This document shows, piece by piece, positions 26,924-37,900 of a stretch of 64,000 nt of DNA; position 1 is the stretch's first letter; every line of letters starts with the position of its first letter. Under the pieces are notes generated by a model. That model was given only the letters and a program-made list of their open reading frames with translations. It was not told the DNA's origin and searched no databases. A program made the translations under genes and the position numbers. Location of the stretch: positions 2,976,001 through 3,040,000 of the forward strand of contig NZ_CP017479.1 in assembly GCF_001761465.1 (NCBI RefSeq), read 5' to 3'. Source of the stretch: Flavobacterium gilvum. Its GTDB lineage: Bacteria; Bacteroidota; Bacteroidia; Flavobacteriales; Flavobacteriaceae.

Positions 26924-28825
26924 TTACCAAACTTGCAATTTCTCAATCCTATTTCCTTTCTTTTCAAAAGCTCCCGCGGAAGGATTGGAATCAGAACGCT
27001 TATTTCCCAAATAATCTGTATCAATTTTTAATGGCGTACCATCTGGGTTTTCAAATTTCCCTTTGGAAACAGTTGTTTTTCCTAACAAATCAGTAGTAAC
27101 CATCTTTGTATTCAAACCCGAATCACTAGCAACATTATAAGAAATAAAAACTTTATCTCCTTCCTCTGTCAAAGAAAACTTAGGATTCAGAGTTTTGTTT
27201 TCGATAAAATTAACTTCTTTAAAATAAGGAATTGCTCCTCCATAATAAATATTCCCGTCCACCGAAGCCGGTAATTTAGCTTTTTTGTAATCGTCCAATC
27301 CAAATTTTTGATCTGCCGGATAGCTTTCTCCCTTCAATTCTTTTTTAGTTAAAAAAATATTATTGTAAAAACGGTCGTCTCCGGGAACAATCTCCGATAA
27401 ACCTTTAATTTCCGTAGAATGTTCCAAATGATAAGGCGTGGATCTCGTTTGATTCAGCCCCAATTCAAATGTTCCGGCAATCAAATTATGAACAACTGCG
27501 CCTCCAGTAGACTGAAGATTAATTGCATTTTCAGAAAGTAAAAGATTATTATCAATCAAATATGGACCATGATCAACTTCGGCATAAATATCTTGCCAAG
27601 TGTTGTCATACATTAGGTTTCTTGAAATTCTTGTTCCTTGAGTCATCCAATCCAACCAAATTCCAGGACCATCAACCGAGTTAACACGATTATGAATAAT
27701 TTGCGTATCGATTGGCGCATGGAGTTTTATTCCGCCTAATTCGGCACCACCAAATTGCTTTTTTTGATGAATATTAAAAACATGATTGTTTTCAATTGTG
27801 CTAAAAACAGCTCCCATGCTCCCACAAATTCCTGCCTGTTCGCAGTTATAAATTTTATTGTTTCTTACAATATGTGAACCAATATTTTCTTTGTTCCAGC
27901 CATTTTTCAATACTTTAAAAATAACTTCTATATAATGAATATTACCATCATTAAAAACATTTCCCAAATCTTGAGTCCAAACGTTATGACCCGTTTTTCG
28001 CTCTTTTCCAAGTGTAATCCCCACGCATTTTGAATCGTGAATAATATTGTTTTCAATTATCCATCCTTTGTTCCAATGTGTGGCCACCATACCTACTTGC
28101 TCTGCCGTTGGAGCTCCCCATTGAGTTGCCGCCTGACTAAAATCAAATCCGCTGATGGTGATGTAATTGAGTCCTTCGCTTTCAGGGTAAAAACAGGTTT
28201 TACGGATGCTTACTTCTGTCAATTCTTTATTAGGGTTGCGTGTCTGGAAATTGGCCCAAATCGTTGTTGTTTGTTCGTTGCTTTCGGCATACCAACCATA
28301 AAGAGTACTAACTTTGTCTTTTACCTTTTCGTCTTCCACGGGATACTTTACCAATTCTATTTTATTTCTTTCAAAAAGTGATTTTCCCCCGATAAAGATA
28401 TCGCAGGTATGAATTTTAGCATTATTATTACACCAATCTCCGGCTACATAATCTTTGAAAGGATTGTAATCCCCGAAAAAAGAATTAGGAATCACAATTG
28501 TCCAAACTTCATCATCCACTTTTTTCCAGCCGGTCAAAACTTCAGAGCCTTTGATTTCGACTTTTTCTCCATCAGCGGCTTTGTAAATAATTCGTTTAGA
28601 ATCACTCTCTCCTCCATTTTTTGGATTGATTCTTTCACGATACGTCCCTGCATGTACAATCACAATATCACCCGCAACAGCAATTTGAGCTGCATGGTTA
28701 ATTGTCTTGAATGGTTTTAATATTGTTCCTTCATTTGTATCATTCCCTTTAACAGACACATGTATTTCTTTTGCCGAAAGGCTTACTGTCGCTAAAGCAA
28801 AAAACATTACTATTTTTTTTATCAT
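26924..28825 (-). CDS. GH120-like beta-xylosidase, parallel beta-helix
   Basis: A 633-residue exported protein (signal peptide ending near LSAKE) with a right-handed parallel beta-helix. The N-terminus (HVSVKGNDTNEGTILKPFKT, then the PNSFFGDYNP segment at 113-122) and the long WLDW...EVDHGP stretch match the GH120 family as I remember it; the type member is a bacterial beta-xylosidase. Candidate catalytic acids are Asp392 (WLDWM) and Glu416 (YAEVDHG). Beta-helix proteins also include lyases and GH141-type enzymes, so the family call is good but not certain. It sits between the DUF4838 gene (42 bp) and GH3 (112 bp). Confidence 0.78.
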   Translation of the reverse strand: MIKKIVMFFALATVSLSAKEIHVSVKGNDTNEGTILKPFKTINHAAQIAVAGDIVIVHAGTYRERINPKNGGESDSKRIIYKAADGEKVEIKGSEVLTGWKKVDDEVWTIVIPNSFFGDYNPFKDYVAGDWCNNNAKIHTCDIFIGGKSLFERNKIELVKYPVEDEKVKDKVSTLYGWYAESNEQTTTIWANFQTRNPNKELTEVSIRKTCFYPESEGLNYITISGFDFSQAATQWGAPTAEQVGMVATHWNKGWIIENNIIHDSKCVGITLGKERKTGHNVWTQDLGNVFNDGNIHYIEVIFKVLKNGWNKENIGSHIVRNNKIYNCEQAGICGSMGAVFSTIENNHVFNIHQKKQFGGAELGGIKLHAPIDTQIIHNRVNSVDGPGIWLDWMTQGTRISRNLMYDNTWQDIYAEVDHGPYLIDNNLLLSENAINLQSTGGAVVHNLIAGTFELGLNQTRSTPYHLEHSTEIKGLSEIVPGDDRFYNNIFLTKKELKGESYPADQKFGLDDYKKAKLPASVDGNIYYGGAIPYFKEVNFIENKTLNPKFSLTEEGDKVFISYNVASDSGLNTKMVTTDLLGKTTVSKGKFENPDGTPLKIDTDYLGNKRSDSNPSAGAFEKKGNRIEKLQVW

Positions 28826-28867
28826 TTTAGTTGATTTACAATTAATTACTAATGATTACTTAATCTT

Positions 28868-31117
28868 TTATTTCACTACAATTTCATCGATAAAAACCCA
28901 GGATTTTGAACCTGCTGAAGGATGCCATTGCGGTAATTGCTTTGTTCCTTTTACTTCAAATTTGACATAACGAATGTTTTTTTGCGGAGCATTAAATAAA
29001 AAAACTTTATTGACATCTGCTTTTTCCTGATTACCTTCGGTCTGAATATTTCCAACTTCGGTAAAATCTTTACCATTTTCCGAAACCAGACAACGAACAC
29101 CAGCCGGATGAAGTATCCAACTTTTGGCATCCCAAAGCGAGCTGATTTCTATTGTTTTTGCTTTGACAGTTTTCTCTAAATCGAGAGTTAAATCAAAATC
29201 AATTCCATCCCAGCCCAACCAATGCACTTTATAATTACTGTCACCTCTTACACCATTTGTCAAATAAGCCAAATCTCCTTTACTGTATTGTGGAGAAGGT
29301 GTTTGACTTGAAGTTACTTTTTTCTTAAATGAAAGATTTCCTTTTACCTGAACATCAATAAATCTTTTGGTGCTTTCGTAGTACGACTTCGGTGTCAATC
29401 CCGATTCATTTAAATGATCAATATTAGCTTGATTACAAACCGAATAGAAATCTTCTATCATTTGTACTTTTTCGGGAATTACTGTGTAATCACCATTTTT
29501 TTCGGTATACCAACCCCGTGGACCAAACATATCATTTTTACCTATTTCCATAATAGCAAACTGCAATGGTAATCGAGCCACTTTTACATGTAGTAACTGC
29601 GTTGCGTCGTTTTGGGCAGCTTTTTCGGCATTATCAAAAAAAGTATTGTATTCATTGATATTGTTCTGTGAAAGAAACGTATTCTGATGACTTGTTGGAT
29701 GTTCGTAAATATCCAGTCCATCCCCACTTTTCTTTAATTCACTTTCCAATTTTTCAATATATTTTTTTATCCAAGGAGATGCTTTACCATAATAACCCTC
29801 CAAAAATTCATTTGTAATCTGACTCACATCGGCATTTGGATTCCACAATAAACGGGAAAGCAAATACACCTTCAGTTCCGAGAATTCAGATCCCACCGAA
29901 GCATTGGCCTGTTGAAAATGAGCTGAAACATTATTTTTTACAAAAAATTGAATATTTGGCTGCAACACGTGTAAATTTGGAAAAGGACTCACAGAATTGG
30001 CAAAATCAATATCGTAATCCCACAAATAAATATGATTGCAGATTTTTCCCCACTCAATTATATCATTCTTAAATGATTCGCTCCCTTTGTCGTCTTCAAT
30101 AGCTTTGCTTCGATTCAATTCGATAGTACAAAGCATTACCTGAACATTTTTGGCAGGTTTCGTAATAAGAGGCGCTTTTCTCGAATATTCGTAAGCCAAA
30201 GTCGAGATAATTTTATCCGGAAATTGTTTGGCTACTTCATTTACAAAACGAATAATTGGCCCAGACGGACTTCCTTCTTCAGCGATAATTTTACTGCATT
30301 TTTCGCATTGGCAATACGAAAAATTATCATTCTGACTTACCGACCAATAGTTCTCATTTGACTGAAGAGCCATTTCTTTTTTCAGTTTTTCAATTGTCAA
30401 TTTCAAGACATCGGGATTTGACAAACACAACTGATCGATATTTCTTTTGCCATTCATTTCTGAGAAATATTCTGGATGCGTTTTGAAATATTCCTGCCAC
30501 GGAACCAATTTCCCAAAAGTATGCACATAATAGCCTTCGGCAAAAATTTCGTCAACACTATTAAGTCGATTCCAATCATAAAATTCCTGCCCCACTTTGT
30601 CAACGATGTAAACAATTCGGCAATCGTTTTTGGGTGCGTCTGTCAGATTAATTTCGGGTAAATTAATGTTTTTATTAAAAGGAATATCCTTGTAAGTTGC
30701 ACTGTAATTACGGCATCCCATGTACTTTTCCAGCAAAGTTACCACACCATAAATACATCCTTTTTTGGAACCGCCTTCAATAAAAAGCGATTCATTTTTT
30801 GTCTTTATCGAAAATCCATCTGGATTTTGTATGGCATTGGAAATATTGATATAAATTGCCTTTTTCCTTTTTACCAATTGATTTGAAATCGGAAGTCCAA
30901 AACCCGAAATTTGAGAAACGTATTTTTGCAAAAGCAAAGCTGCTTTCTTTTCCGATTCGGTTTCCTTTGACGAAATTACAATTACATAATCGCTTTTCCC
31001 ATTGGTTACAAGAGGAATAGTTTTACTATAAGAATTAAACTGAAAAGGAAACAACAGCAAACAGAATAATACTTTCAAACTATTTACTGACTTAAATTGG
31101 TTACTACTATTTTTCAT
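28868..31117 (-). CDS. DUF4838 protein, putative glycosidase
   Basis: A 749-residue exported protein. I start at 31117 (MKNSSNQFKSVNS), which gives a signal peptide ending near NSYSK; an upstream in-frame Met 13 codons earlier seems less likely. Residues about 25-135 resemble the N-terminal non-catalytic domain of alpha-glucuronidases (GH67/GH115-like). The centre is DUF4838, with an internal CQCEKCSK cysteine cluster. The last 140 residues look like a discoidin-type (F5/8) carbohydrate-binding module ending WVFIDEIVVK. DUF4838 proteins have no activity I can name with confidence. Its operon neighbours suggest a glycosidase acting on N-glycans or linked plant glycans. Confidence 0.75.
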   Translation of the reverse strand: MKNSSNQFKSVNSLKVLFCLLLFPFQFNSYSKTIPLVTNGKSDYVIVISSKETESEKKAALLLQKYVSQISGFGLPISNQLVKRKKAIYINISNAIQNPDGFSIKTKNESLFIEGGSKKGCIYGVVTLLEKYMGCRNYSATYKDIPFNKNINLPEINLTDAPKNDCRIVYIVDKVGQEFYDWNRLNSVDEIFAEGYYVHTFGKLVPWQEYFKTHPEYFSEMNGKRNIDQLCLSNPDVLKLTIEKLKKEMALQSNENYWSVSQNDNFSYCQCEKCSKIIAEEGSPSGPIIRFVNEVAKQFPDKIISTLAYEYSRKAPLITKPAKNVQVMLCTIELNRSKAIEDDKGSESFKNDIIEWGKICNHIYLWDYDIDFANSVSPFPNLHVLQPNIQFFVKNNVSAHFQQANASVGSEFSELKVYLLSRLLWNPNADVSQITNEFLEGYYGKASPWIKKYIEKLESELKKSGDGLDIYEHPTSHQNTFLSQNNINEYNTFFDNAEKAAQNDATQLLHVKVARLPLQFAIMEIGKNDMFGPRGWYTEKNGDYTVIPEKVQMIEDFYSVCNQANIDHLNESGLTPKSYYESTKRFIDVQVKGNLSFKKKVTSSQTPSPQYSKGDLAYLTNGVRGDSNYKVHWLGWDGIDFDLTLDLEKTVKAKTIEISSLWDAKSWILHPAGVRCLVSENGKDFTEVGNIQTEGNQEKADVNKVFLFNAPQKNIRYVKFEVKGTKQLPQWHPSAGSKSWVFIDEIVVK

Positions 31118-31190
31118 TTGGTTTAGGTTAGCAAAAAAACATAAAGATGAAGCCAATTACAACATAAATTAGCTTCATCTTAATTTTATT

Positions 31191-32483
31191 CTATTTATTC
31201 AAATTTTCGAACATTACAATTGCTGTGTACAAAACGCCAGCTTCGCCTCTGAAAGTTCCGGAACCTCTAGGCTCATTTTTTATGGAATACCATTCGTAGA
31301 AACCATTATTGTCTTTTACACGTTTCAGCATCGGCTGTATTTCTCTGTAGGCTTCTTCTACATAACCATATTTTATTAACTGTTGGATAGTTCTTCCACC
31401 AAACCATGTCCAATCTCCACCGTTTTGATAACTATAGACCGGATTCATAATTTTGTTTACGAAATAACCGTTTGGATAAGGAGGATAAAGAGTTAAACCA
31501 ATAGAAGACGCTCCAGCTTCTTTAACCCTTTTTACCATTTCGTCCAATGAGGCTTTCACCTCTTTTTTGCTCAACAATCCAGCTTCCATAGCAACGGTTG
31601 TTCCTCCGAAATAGAAAATATTATTTTCGTCAAAATCAGATGGAAAAGGGGAACCATTCAAATACAAGTGCGGAATAAACTTTTGCTTCTTTGCATCCCA
31701 AAGATAGGTTCGACAATTTTTGGCAACATCATTTCTGATTTTTCCCCATTTATTTTTAGTTGAAGGAATCATTTCAATCATATTATCTAACGCAATAATA
31801 AACATTGCATTGTCATAAATATCGCAGGCAATGTGCGTGTTTCCATCAACATCTACTCCGTAACCAGGTTCTGGTTGCACATCGCCCCAGTCGGCGGTAG
31901 TTGCACCGGTTATCAAGCCGTATTTTTTGGTAAATCGATGAGCCATCAGGAAATCCATTGCCCATTCCAATCTTTGTGAAACAGTTTTATCACCAACTTT
32001 TTCATTCAAAATTGATTTATCGCCTGTCAGTTTTATGTATTTATAAACCGCTTGAACCAATGAAGTTTCTTGATCGGTTTCTACCGTATTTTTATGAGCA
32101 GCGTATCTTGGTTCTAATTTAGAATATGAAAAATCCTTTTCTCCTTTTCCAATTTTTTCTTTTGGCGTATAGCCATCAATGATATTTCCATCCTCACCCT
32201 GCATTCTGAAAAACACCAAAAGATTTTCTTTTATTTCTTCTTTTTTGGTGACTTGTGCAGCCAATTCGATAAAGGTATTATAATCTCGAATCCAAACTTC
32301 ACGGTAACCGTCACCTGCATTTACACCTGTTTTCATTACCGCCAAAGCCTTGTTTTTGACAAAAGGCATATAGGAATCGTTTTTAATTTTGTCAGCTAAA
32401 TTTTTATCAATAGTAGCTTTTTGCTGAGCCGAAGCGGTCAGGGCAAATGTAAGTGCTACTATTGACAATGCTATTTTTTTCAT
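31191..32483 (-). CDS. Six-hairpin (alpha/alpha)6 glycosidase-like protein
   Basis: A 430-residue exported protein (signal peptide ending near TASAQQ) that looks like an (alpha/alpha)6 barrel. Acidic motifs VWIRDYN, TADWGDVQ and GGDWTWFGGR are typical of six-hairpin glycosidases such as the GH63/GH37/amylo-1,6-glucosidase group. I cannot assign a GH family. The closing EPRGSGTFRGEAGVLY segment could be the substrate-binding lid. It lies 15 bp after GH92 and 73 bp before DUF4838, so it is certainly part of the operon and probably trims glycans in the periplasm. Confidence 0.7.
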   Translation of the reverse strand: MKKIALSIVALTFALTASAQQKATIDKNLADKIKNDSYMPFVKNKALAVMKTGVNAGDGYREVWIRDYNTFIELAAQVTKKEEIKENLLVFFRMQGEDGNIIDGYTPKEKIGKGEKDFSYSKLEPRYAAHKNTVETDQETSLVQAVYKYIKLTGDKSILNEKVGDKTVSQRLEWAMDFLMAHRFTKKYGLITGATTADWGDVQPEPGYGVDVDGNTHIACDIYDNAMFIIALDNMIEMIPSTKNKWGKIRNDVAKNCRTYLWDAKKQKFIPHLYLNGSPFPSDFDENNIFYFGGTTVAMEAGLLSKKEVKASLDEMVKRVKEAGASSIGLTLYPPYPNGYFVNKIMNPVYSYQNGGDWTWFGGRTIQQLIKYGYVEEAYREIQPMLKRVKDNNGFYEWYSIKNEPRGSGTFRGEAGVLYTAIVMFENLNK

Positions 32484-32498
32484 TTTATTTAATTTAAA

Positions 32499-34880
32499 TT
32501 ATTTGCTAGTACTCATTGATGGTGGAGGTGTTTTTACACCCCAATTTGTATTAGGATTTGCTCCCATATCAAAAATTAGAGTTCCGCCGTCGGTTAATTT
32601 TTTACGATCAATCCAAGCATTTTCTATTTTTTCTCCATTAAAAGAAGCCGATTGGATATACATGTTTTGCTTCGAATTGTTTTTGGTTTCTATTACTAAT
32701 TCATCGCCTTTATAATATTTTTTATCCAATTTAATGGTTACTTTATCAAATAATGGACTTCCAAATTGAAACGTCGGATTCATGGCTGCATGTCCTTGTA
32801 CATCAAACAATCCCATGGAAACCATTACAAACCAGGCTCCCAATTGCCCTTGATCTTCGTCTTGTCCAAAACCGTAACCGTGAAGTGGTTCTGTACCATA
32901 GAATTCATCACAAATCGTGCGAGACCATTTTTGCGTCAGCCAAGGTTTTCCAGAATAATTAAACAAGAAAGAATGATGCAAACAAGGTTGATTCCCGTGG
33001 TTGTACAACATTTCCAATCCAGAGAAACTATCTATATTTTTTCCGCCGCCAAAAGTTGATTTTTGACTTTCGTTAAAAGTATTTTCTAAACGTTTATTAA
33101 ACAAATCTATACCTAAAACTTTAATCAAACCAGCAGGATCTTGCGGCACATACCATGTGTATTGATAAGCATTACCTTCCTGAAATCCTCTCCAAGCCTG
33201 CATTGGGTTAAAATTCTCAACAAATTTGCCATCTTGGTAACGTGGTCGGATGAATTTGGTTTCTGGATCAAAAATATTTTTCCAATTTCCAGCCTGTTTC
33301 ATTAATTTTTCATAATCTGCTTTTTTGCCCAAAGCTTTTGCAAATTGAGAAACTCCATAAGAAGTATAGGCAAATTCAACTGTATGTGATGACCCAAAAT
33401 TAAACTTCCAACCATTGGATATAATAGTATCTCTTGATGGAATATATCCGTCTTTTACAAAGTAAGACAAATCATATTTTCCTGAACCATAAGGACGATT
33501 GCTGTATCCGGTTTCATTCTTATAAGCAATATTATAAGCCTCTTCTACATTAAAATCACGAATACCGCAGTTATAAGTCGCCGCAATCATTAAACCAAAA
33601 CAGTTTGTCTGAACTCCGTTAGAATGTGCTCCTGCGGCCACGCCATCATGTAACCAACCTGTTTCTTTTGCAAAATCAAGATTTGATTGAATGTATTGGC
33701 TCAAATAATCTGGGTAAGCCAATGCCCAAAGTTGTCCGAGATTCCAAAATCCTCCCCAAATTCCGTCGGTATTATAATGGTTGTACTTCGGTTTTCCATT
33801 TTCGTCCAATGGAATGTGACCTATTTTCCCATCGTGTCTAGGATAACTTCCATCGACATCACTCGCTAATCCGCGCCCCAAAAGTGCGTGATACAAACCG
33901 GTATAGAATTTTACTTTGTTGATACTGTCTTTGGTTTCAACTTTGATTCGACCTAATTTTTCGTTCCATTGTTCGTGAGCTGCTACTTTTACAGCATCAA
34001 AACTCTGACCTTCTGCTTCGGTTTTCAAATTCAGTTTTGCGTTTTCGATACTTGTATAAGAAAGCCCAACCTGCATTTCGATAACTTCTCCTTTTTTGGT
34101 AGCAAAATTCACGTACATTCCGTTCCCGATTCCTTTGGTTTCCGATTGATTATCAAATGTTTTATCTTCAACGAATGAACCGTAAGATTCTGGTGTTTTG
34201 TTCATTTGAATAACAAAATACATTTTCACGCGTTTGTCTGGATCACAAAATTTTAGATATTCCGGATAAGTTTCTATGGTTCCTTCCAAAGTATTTTTGC
34301 CCGAAAGTTTCATCGTAGCTTCAGTCACGCCACTACTTTCCCCTTGACGGTGCCCAATATCGAAAATAATACGAGATTCCTTCGATTCTGGAAAAGTGTA
34401 ACGATGAAAACCTACTCTTTCGGTAGCTGTCAACTCGGCTTTGATTCCATATTCTTTTAAAAAAACAGAATAATAACCTGGTTCGGCATGTTCGTCTTTT
34501 TTATCAAAAGTAGAACGGTAACCGGTTTCTGGTTTTTCTAAAGTTCCTGGCGTAGTCTGCAATTTTCCTGTTACCGGCATTGCCACCAAACCGCCAATTT
34601 GAAATTCATGAAAATGTCCAAAACCCTCAATAGAAAGATGACGGTCATCATAACCGCAAGGTTCCCAACTCCCTACGCTTCCGTAAGCATTGGTGTGCGG
34701 AGCTAATTTTGCCATTCCAAAAGGAACAGAGGCCGGTGTGTAAAAAAACCAACGTCCATGTACCGAACCAATTTGTGGATCGACCCATGAAGCAGGATTG
34801 AAATCATCCTTTTTCTTTGAACAGGATAAAATTGAAATGGCCATAGCCATCAGGAACAGTTTTTTTGATATTTGTTTCAT
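32499..34880 (-). CDS. GH92 alpha-mannosidase (second copy), lipoprotein
   Basis: A 793-residue GH92 enzyme. Unlike the first copy it has a lipobox (ILSCSKKK), so it should be membrane-anchored. WVDPQIGSVHG opens the domain. EGNAYQYTWYVPQD carries the probable acid, HGNQPCLHH forms the substrate loop, and GQDEDQGQLGAWFV carries the probable base. The loop has Gln where the first copy has Glu. Insertions around residues 80-110 and 430-480 make it longer. It lies between GH38 (32 bp) and the six-hairpin enzyme (15 bp). The two copies probably remove differently linked mannoses. Confidence 0.92.
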   Translation of the reverse strand: MKQISKKLFLMAMAISILSCSKKKDDFNPASWVDPQIGSVHGRWFFYTPASVPFGMAKLAPHTNAYGSVGSWEPCGYDDRHLSIEGFGHFHEFQIGGLVAMPVTGKLQTTPGTLEKPETGYRSTFDKKDEHAEPGYYSVFLKEYGIKAELTATERVGFHRYTFPESKESRIIFDIGHRQGESSGVTEATMKLSGKNTLEGTIETYPEYLKFCDPDKRVKMYFVIQMNKTPESYGSFVEDKTFDNQSETKGIGNGMYVNFATKKGEVIEMQVGLSYTSIENAKLNLKTEAEGQSFDAVKVAAHEQWNEKLGRIKVETKDSINKVKFYTGLYHALLGRGLASDVDGSYPRHDGKIGHIPLDENGKPKYNHYNTDGIWGGFWNLGQLWALAYPDYLSQYIQSNLDFAKETGWLHDGVAAGAHSNGVQTNCFGLMIAATYNCGIRDFNVEEAYNIAYKNETGYSNRPYGSGKYDLSYFVKDGYIPSRDTIISNGWKFNFGSSHTVEFAYTSYGVSQFAKALGKKADYEKLMKQAGNWKNIFDPETKFIRPRYQDGKFVENFNPMQAWRGFQEGNAYQYTWYVPQDPAGLIKVLGIDLFNKRLENTFNESQKSTFGGGKNIDSFSGLEMLYNHGNQPCLHHSFLFNYSGKPWLTQKWSRTICDEFYGTEPLHGYGFGQDEDQGQLGAWFVMVSMGLFDVQGHAAMNPTFQFGSPLFDKVTIKLDKKYYKGDELVIETKNNSKQNMYIQSASFNGEKIENAWIDRKKLTDGGTLIFDMGANPNTNWGVKTPPPSMSTSK

Positions 34881-34912
34881 ATTTGTTTTTCCTATTTAAA
34901 AGATAACTTTAA

Positions 34913-37900
34913 TTATTTTTTCAACAAAAACTCCGAAACTCCGCTTCCAACCATTTTAATTTCGGATGAATTTGATTTTTCGGCTCCGCTCGTCACGTCA
35001 ATTATTGATTTTGGTTGCAAAGATTTCCATATGAATTTGGTTTGTTGTTCCGATTTTTCAGGATTGAACAAACGCATTAATATTGAGCCATCTTCGTTTG
35101 GTGTCAAACTTGTTACCACAATTTTTGAATTGGTCAGTTCAAATAGATTTGATGGCAATTTTACATCTTCCTTGATTACAATCCCAATCAAAGGCTGAGT
35201 GAATTCTGCAGCTTCTTTTTCTCTATAAGCATCATTTACGGCTGAATATGGACGTAGCGCATATTTGAAGTTTGCAACACCCTCTTGATCTGCTTTATAA
35301 TTGGTATGCCAATAATTATTCATCACATAACTGAACCAAGTCGAAGTTGGATTTGATGTTTGTTTCCATTCTTTATGACCTGGCGCAACCACTTTTCTTT
35401 CATCAATCATGCTATTTGGCTCTACCAGAGGAGATTCTAACAACATCCATTGCACACCTTTAGTCCCATCAGATACATCCATCCATCTTTTTCCGTAGAG
35501 ATAATCCATATTAGATCCCGGCAATTGGTCTTTCAAAAATTCAATAGAACCGTATCCGGCATCAAGAGTGGTTTTGGTAAATTGTCCATTAAAAGGATAC
35601 CCAAAATGAACTCCTTCTTTTTCGCGAATAGCTTTTTTGTCCAAAACATTATGAATCAACACTTCATCGCTTCCACTGTAGAGCGAAATAATACGTTCCA
35701 ATTTATTGGCACCCGGAGCATCTGAAGTGATAGAAACTGTCGTCATTACAGGTCCTTTCTCAATAAATTTCACTTGAACATTTCCATTACTTTGTGCATC
35801 TTCTGGATTCAGTCCGGCCACATACCAATAACTGTTCAATCCTTGTTTTTTGAAATCACCGGCATAGTTAAAATCCGAAACGGTTTTAAGATTTGTTATA
35901 CTTCCGTTGTTTTTGTCCCAACTGAATTCAATTTGCCCGTTTGACAATGAATTTTCTCCCAAAACAAATTTACTAGTCAAAGCTGGTGCTGTTTTATTTG
36001 TAATTTCAAAAGTAGCAGTTCCAAAAGCGGGTACATCTTTGGCAATAAATGCATATTTTCCGTTACTTAATTTTTGCAACGGCAAAATATTTCCTTTTTC
36101 ATCTTTCACCGATTTCCCCTCAATTGCCGATTCTACAATAACCAAGCCAGTTCTATTCCACGAACAAGTATTGAATACTGCAATTTTCTTAGATTGTGAA
36201 TTACTTAGACTTTCAAATAAATTTTTCTCCAGAGCATTTATCTGTGCGTCACCATCGAGCATGTACTGTCTTTTAATTCTCCATTGTTCTGTTACAAAGG
36301 GAACATCCGGCTCTGTAGTACTATTGTGTGCTCCCCAAGTATGCTCATGAAACAATAGGATATTTCTCCATGCCTCGTAAAAATTATGTTGGTCGTATTT
36401 TTTAGAATCCAACATTGTATAAAGCGTAGTCAATTGTTGAAGTCTCAAACTGTTTTTTCTGGTTATACCTTCTTCTTCAGCAGACGAAATGGCTCCGTCT
36501 TCCCAATAAGGTGTCATATCACCTTTTACAGTTGGAATTTTATCCCCGTATTTTTTCTCGAACGCTTCAAATAAGTTTTCTGTAGTATTCAAAACCAGTT
36601 TTGGAGAAGCATATTTCTCATTCCAGTTTTTGACAAAATCAGAAATATTGGGTTCAATCGGTCCATTATCGGCAACGATATTAAAACGCCACTGCACCAT
36701 ATCATAAGGATAATTATTTGCAGTGAGTTCATTTAGATAATCTGCAATTTTTTTAGCACCTCTTTCATATATATCACCTGGTTTCATACCATGCCAAGAA
36801 GAATACCCTTTGGCTCCAGCCCAAAACAACACTTTTTCCTGCCCCGAAGGTGATGTCCACCAAACTGGTTTATCTCCCCAATTTTTAAGAAAATGCCCTG
36901 CTCTATCACCCAAATATGGATGATCTAACCCCATGAAATTCGAGCCAATTGAGAAATATTTCACACCTCCTTTTGAAAGCGCCGTTACGGTTGACCATGC
37001 AAATCCAGGAATATCCGAAATCATTGCACCATTTATTTTGAAACCAAATTCTTTACGCAATTTGTTTGCATATTCTGTATAATGAAACATTTCCTCAGGC
37101 TCGCTCATACCAGTAAGCAAATTTGCATACAAAGCCGAAAGGAAAATATCCCCGTTTTTTACAGCTGCAACAAACTTCTCTTTTTGGGCAGGTGTGGCAA
37201 CTTTCAGAAAATTTTCAACAGCCCAGAGTGATTCTACATTCCACTTAAATTTTGCTTCTGCTGGATATGATTTTGTTTTCTCAATCATTTCGAGTGCATC
37301 GACAATATTTTTGTTATGGATTTTTATAACATCAGGCTGAATATGAGAATAACCGATGTCTGTATGAGCATGATGAATTAAGTGAAGTTCTCTGTAAACA
37401 ACTGGCTTAACAACAAAATAATCGTTGATATAAGTTTTATTTGCAATCGAAGCTTGTACTTTTACTTTTTCCTCTTTTGCAACAGCGGTAATTGGAACAT
37501 CAAAATAATTTATTCCGTTTTTAATGTTGTAACTATAATTTTCTTTGTCATTGATTTTTACTTTTACGTTTTCATCTTTTCCAAAATGTAAAACTGTCAG
37601 AGCAATAGATTGTGTACCATTTTTTAGAAGGAAAGGCATTGGAAGCACTTTTACATTTTCCACGAATGGGAATTTGAAAGTCATAAACCAGTCATTGCTG
37701 TTTTGTTTTTGTCCAATAATTTTCACACGTACCGTTTGCCCGGCTTTTACTTTGCTGGAAGGAATACGCAAGAAAGCATATCCCTGTGAATCATTTGCCC
37801 CATCCAATTTAGTTTGTTCAAACACCAAAGCCGATCCATCATCTGCTTTAAAAATCCAGTTTGGTTTTTGATTTTTTGGTAAAGTTGTAAAAGTCAGAAT

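Noticed and set aside
26924..28825. Pectate lyase call for the beta-helix protein
   Set aside because: The FGDYNP, WLDW and EVDHGP segments fit GH120 better, and no lyase arginine or calcium-site pattern is visible.
28037..28970. Plus-strand frames opposite the GH120-like gene
   Set aside because: They are antisense shadows of strong minus-strand genes, with no signal or domain.
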